From: WTFV01 sp965200895
GTDB lineage: Bacteria > Acidobacteriota > Vicinamibacteria > Vicinamibacterales > UBA8438
NCBI GenBank assembly: GCA_965200895.1
Contig: CBDAVM010000001.1
Location: 2,294,001 to 2,358,000, forward strand
DNA: 64,000 bases
Reading direction: 5' to 3'
In this document: piece after piece, positions 61,185 to 64,000 of the stretch
Numbering within the stretch: the first letter of the stretch is position 1
How the letters are laid out: each line of letters starts with the position of its first letter
The notes under the pieces: generated by a model
Told to the model about the DNA's origin: nothing
Database searches by the model: none
Seen by the model: only the letters and a program-made list of their open reading frames with translations
Program-made: the position numbers and the translations under genes

Positions 61185-61814
61185 ATGCAAGCCACTCTGG
61201 CCGCCGCCACCCGGAAGACGCGCGGCAAGAACGAAGCACGGCGGCTGCGGCGCGCCGGACGGTTGCCGGCGGTCGTGTACGGCGGGACACCGGTGGAGAG
61301 CCAGGCCCTGGAGGTCGATCCCGGGGAGCTGCTTCGCATCCTGCATTCGGAATCGGGTGTCAATACGCTCGTCGATCTGCAGATCGACGGGGGGGCGTCC
61401 GACCAGGTGCTGATCAAGGATATCCAGCACGACCCGATCACCGACGCGCTGCTCCACGTCGACTTCTTCCGCCTGGCCATGGATCGGGCCATCACGGTCA
61501 CTGTGCCGGTGACCCTCCACGGGGAAGCGGCCGGCGTCAAGCAGCAGGGCGGATTGCTCGATTTCGTCACGCGCGAGATCCAGGTCGAATGCATGCCGGC
61601 CGAGATCCCGGAGCATATCGATGTCGACGTCCACGAGCTGCTGATCGGCGACGGAGTGCGGTTGCGCGACGTGGCCGAGGGCAGGAGTTGGAAGCCGGTG
61701 AGCGATCTCGACACGCTGCTCGTGCACGTGACGCAGGCGAAGACCGGCGCCGCCGACGAGACGGAGGAAGAAGAGGGGGAGGCGGAAGCCGCCGGGGACG
61801 ACGCCGGCGAGTAG
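61185..61814 (+). CDS. rplY: Large ribosomal subunit protein bL25 (Ctc form)
   Basis: 209 residues: the 5S rRNA-binding domain (LAAATRKTRGKNEARRLRRAG in part) plus the C-terminal TL5/Ctc beta domain (CMPAEIPEHIDVDV) and an acidic tail. A strong purine-rich site lies before the ATG. Confidence 0.94.
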   Translation: MQATLAAATRKTRGKNEARRLRRAGRLPAVVYGGTPVESQALEVDPGELLRILHSESGVNTLVDLQIDGGASDQVLIKDIQHDPITDALLHVDFFRLAMDRAITVTVPVTLHGEAAGVKQQGGLLDFVTREIQVECMPAEIPEHIDVDVHELLIGDGVRLRDVAEGRSWKPVSDLDTLLVHVTQAKTGAADETEEEEGEAEAAGDDAGE

Positions 61815-61838
61815 GGCCGATTCCCGAGTGGAGGCCGC

Positions 61839-62396
61839 GTGCGGCTCATCGTGGGCCTCGGAAACCCGGGTTCGCAGTATCGCGGAACGCGTCACAACGT
61901 CGGGTTCGATGTGCTCGACGTGCTGGCGAGGCGGCTCGATCTGGAGTTCGAGAGCGCGCCGGCCGACGCGGTGCTGGCTCGGCAACGCGGGCCCGGCGCC
62001 CGGGTGATGCTCGCCAAGCCGCTCACCTACATGAATCGCAGCGGGGGAGCGGTGCAGGCGTTGCGACACTACTTTCGTATCGAGCCGGCGGCGTTGCTGG
62101 TCGTGGCCGACGACGTGAACCTGCCGCTGGGCCGGCTTCGCGGCCGCAGGCAGGGGTCGGACGGCGGACACAACGGGTTCGCCTCGATCATAGCCTCGCT
62201 CGGGACCGGGGAGTTCGCGCGGCTCCGGGTCGGGGTGGGGAGGGGCGACACGCGGCGCTCGCTGACCTCCCATGTGCTGGCGCGGTTCGACGCGGATGAA
62301 CGGGAGGAAGTGGAGGCGGCCGTCGAACGCGCCGCCGACGCCGTCGAGACGTTCGTCGAGGACGGCATCGACAGGATGATGAATCGGTTCAATTGA
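61839..62396 (+). CDS. pth: Peptidyl-tRNA hydrolase
   Basis: 185 residues. LIVGLGNPGSQYRGTRHNVGF with catalytic His (in part), AKPLTYMNRSG, VVADDVNLPLGRLR and GGHNGFASI. It recycles peptidyl-tRNA. GTG start. Confidence 0.95.
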   Translation: MRLIVGLGNPGSQYRGTRHNVGFDVLDVLARRLDLEFESAPADAVLARQRGPGARVMLAKPLTYMNRSGGAVQALRHYFRIEPAALLVVADDVNLPLGRLRGRRQGSDGGHNGFASIIASLGTGEFARLRVGVGRGDTRRSLTSHVLARFDADEREEVEAAVERAADAVETFVEDGIDRMMNRFN

Positions 62397-62453
62397 GGCC
62401 GAGAGGCTCCTTGCCGTCGCATCCCGGCGGCCGCCGAGTCCGAGAGGAGACCA

Positions 62454-63089
62454 ATGAGCGAAGTGCGGCAGTACGAGTTGGTGTATGTGGTCAGCCCGGA
62501 GATCACCGAGGACGGGGTCACCGAGCTGCACGAGCGGATTGCGGAGATCGTCGGCCAGTTGGGCGGCAGCATCGACAAGACCGACAACTGGGGCCGCCGG
62601 CGGTTGGCCTACGAGATCGACCGCCACCGCGAAGGTACCTATGTCATCACGCTGATCACCGGTCCGGGCACGCTGGTGACCGAGCTGGAACGGCGCCTGC
62701 GGGTCATGGAGCAGCTTCTCCGCCATCTCATCGTGCGGGTGGACGAGGATCTGCGCAAGGCGCAGCGGGCCCGCGCGCGGCGGCAGAGCCGCCAGCAGCG
62801 TCGCCTGGCCAGGAAAGCGCCGGCCGAAGTCGGCGCCCCACCTGCGCCGGAGCCTGCTGCGTCTGCCGCGTCGGAGTCTGCTGCGTCTGCTCCGTCGGAG
62901 TCTGCTGCGTCTGCTCCGTCGGAGTCTGCTGCGTCTGCCGCGTCGGAGTCCGTGCGGTCGGAGGAGGCCGGTGAGGCTGCGGCCGAGGCGGTGGCGTCGG
63001 AGCCGGTTGCGGCGGAGTCTGCTGCGCCGGAAACGGCACCGGCGGCCGGTGCGGGAGAACAGGGCGGCGAGACCGCGGAGGTGAAATGA
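62454..63089 (+). CDS. rpsF: Small ribosomal subunit protein bS6 with long repeat tail
   Basis: 211 residues. The first ~110 are normal bS6 (YELVYVVSPEITED, DNWGRRRLAYEI, MEQLLRHLIVRVDED). The last ~85 are an unusual Ala/Ser/Glu/Pro tail with tandem SESAASAP units. It overlaps rpsR by ATGA. Confidence 0.94.
   Translation: MSEVRQYELVYVVSPEITEDGVTELHERIAEIVGQLGGSIDKTDNWGRRRLAYEIDRHREGTYVITLITGPGTLVTELERRLRVMEQLLRHLIVRVDEDLRKAQRARARRQSRQQRRLARKAPAEVGAPPAPEPAASAASESAASAPSESAASAPSESAASAASESVRSEEAGEAAAEAVASEPVAAESAAPETAPAAGAGEQGGETAEVK
62853..62950. repeat. 24-bp tandem repeats in rpsF
   Basis: About four copies of a 24-bp unit (tctgctgcgtctgctccgtc plus ggag) encode SESAASAP/A in the bS6 tail. 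Confidence 0.85.
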
Positions 63090-63367
63090 TGAGTGACGAG
63101 CGGGACGACCGACGTGGTGGACGGGGCGGCGGCAGAGGCGGCGGACGCCGCGGGGGTGGTCGCCGGCGCAAGGTGTGCCGCTACTGCGTGGACAAGGTCG
63201 ACTACATCGACTACAAGGACGTGCGCCTGCTCATGATGGCGATCGCCGAGCGCGGCAAGATCCAGCCGCGGAGGATCTCCGGCACGTGCGCCAAGTGCCA
63301 GCGGAAGCTGACGACGGCCATCAAGCGCGCCCGGCAGCTCGCGCTGGTGCCGTACGTGCTCGACTAG
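63086..63367 (+). CDS. rpsR: Small ribosomal subunit protein bS18
   Basis: 93 residues. A glycine/arginine-rich leader of about 25 residues, then CRYCVDKVDYIDYKDVRLL and GTCAKCQRKLTTAIKRARQLA (in part), with CxxC pairs for zinc. It overlaps the rpsF stop. Confidence 0.95.
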   Translation: MMSDERDDRRGGRGGGRGGGRRGGGRRRKVCRYCVDKVDYIDYKDVRLLMMAIAERGKIQPRRISGTCAKCQRKLTTAIKRARQLALVPYVLD

Positions 63368-63385
63368 GCGACCGGGAGTGAAGCC

Positions 63386-63874
63386 ATGGAAGTCATCCTG
63401 CGGGATCACATCGACAACCTGGGCCGCCGGGGCGAAATCGTCAACGTGGCCAACGGCTATGCGCGCAACTACCTGCTGCCGCAGAAGCTCGCCCTGCTGG
63501 TGACCCCGGGGAACCGACGGCAGGTGGAGCGCGAGCGGGTGATCGCCGACGCACGCGAGGCCGACGAGCGGGCGCAAGCCGCGAGCTTCGCCGAGCGACT
63601 GCGCGGGATCGAGTGCATCATCCCGCGTCGCGTGGGCGAGACCGGGACCCTCTACGGCTCGGTCACGTCGGCCGACATCGCCGACTACCTCGGGACGCGC
63701 GACATCGACGTCGACAAGCGCCGGATCCAGCTCGGCGAGCCGCTCAAGGAGCTGGGAGAGTTCCCCGTGACGGTCAAGCTGCATCGGGACGTCAGCACCG
63801 AGCTGACGGTCAGGGTGGTCAAGGAGGAGACCGGCGCGGCGGCCGACGCCGAGGCCGGGGACGCGGCGTCGTAG
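63386..63874 (+). CDS. rplI: Large ribosomal subunit protein bL9
   Basis: 162 residues. MEVILRDHIDNLGRRGEIV, VANGYARNYLLPQKLA, and the C-terminal KRRIQLGEPLKELGEFPVTV domain (in part). Normal bL9 with a short acidic tail. Confidence 0.96.
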   Translation: MEVILRDHIDNLGRRGEIVNVANGYARNYLLPQKLALLVTPGNRRQVERERVIADAREADERAQAASFAERLRGIECIIPRRVGETGTLYGSVTSADIADYLGTRDIDVDKRRIQLGEPLKELGEFPVTVKLHRDVSTELTVRVVKEETGAAADAEAGDAAS

Positions 63875-63911
63875 GGGCGGCTGGCGGCGCGGCGGTCGGG
63901 GTGGATGAGGC

Positions 63912-64000
63912 ATGGCGCAGCCGGACATCTCCGGGGGGCAGAAGTCGCTTCCCCACAACCTGGAGGCGGAGCGGTCCATCCTGGGCGCGATTCTCATTCG
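63912..64000 (+). CDS. dnaB: Replicative DNA helicase, N-terminal fragment (runs off the window)
   Basis: 29 codons are visible: KSLPHNLEAERSILGAIL is the highly conserved DnaB N-terminus. The rest lies beyond the window end. It continues the rpsF-rpsR-rplI run. Confidence 0.85.
   Translation, partial: MAQPDISGGQKSLPHNLEAERSILGAILI

Noticed and set aside
59721..62726. A 1001-codon minus-strand open frame
   Set aside because: It runs antisense across ispE, tRNA-Gln, prs, rplY and pth, all clearly recognised; it is a GC artefact.

Overview
The window is high-GC bacterial chromosome. The TonB-dependent receptor with an N-terminal carboxypeptidase-regulatory-like domain, the ispE - tRNA-Gln - prs - rplY - pth - rpsF - rpsR - rplI - dnaB housekeeping order and the many multidomain glycosyltransferases suggest an Acidobacteriota-like organism. 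The Na+-pumping NADH:quinone reductase, RTX proteins and several sulfotransferases point to a marine or host-associated lifestyle. This taxonomy is inferred from gene content only.

Layout. (1) 1-8370: cell-surface polysaccharide genes. A minus-strand block (partial GT4, O-antigen ligase, NAD-dependent epimerase) diverges from a plus-strand operon (GT4, type I secretion ABC protein, Wzm-like permease, Wzt-like ATPase). (2) 8400-24800: an accessory region with two RTX calcium-binding proteins, small membrane-anchored coiled-coil proteins, methyltransferases, three sulfotransferase genes (one fused to a methyltransferase) and an intact-ended IS4-type element with a 9-bp target duplication. The region is full of local duplications and mosaic gene fragments. 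(3) 24823-36481: a further sulfotransferase, a 1626-residue four-domain sulfotransferase/WbsX/GT4/GT2 protein, a GT2, a repeat-expanded coiled-coil protein, a relic zone, a WecA/MraY-type phosphosugar transferase fused to a CapD-like membrane domain, and an M23 peptidase. The set suggests synthesis of a sulfated, methylated surface glycan. (4) 36781-46497: nqrA-F with apbE (flavin transferase) and nqrM (maturation). The operon is split twice: by an antisense coiled-coil gene between nqrA and nqrB, and by a two-gene cassette between nqrC and nqrD that is flanked by a 102-bp direct repeat of the nqrC end. (5) 46529-64000: selA, a small hypothetical gene, purH, an AAA ATPase plus PIN-like nuclease pair (candidate defence or toxin module), a TonB-dependent receptor, a second O-antigen ligase, a Trm112-like protein, a TPR protein, a lipoprotein, ispE, tRNA-Gln, prs, rplY, pth, rpsF, rpsR, rplI and the start of dnaB.

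The strongest unusual signals are: the nuclease/ATPase pair; the effector-like cassette inside nqr; the IS4-type transposase carrying a DruA-like (DUF4338) N-terminus; the dispersed family of hendecad-repeat coiled-coil membrane proteins; and a window-wide pattern of short, patchwork duplications of gene ends. In these, pieces of RTX leaders, sulfotransferase linkers and ABC-transporter genes are spliced together, sometimes in frame and once with a 30-bp inversion.
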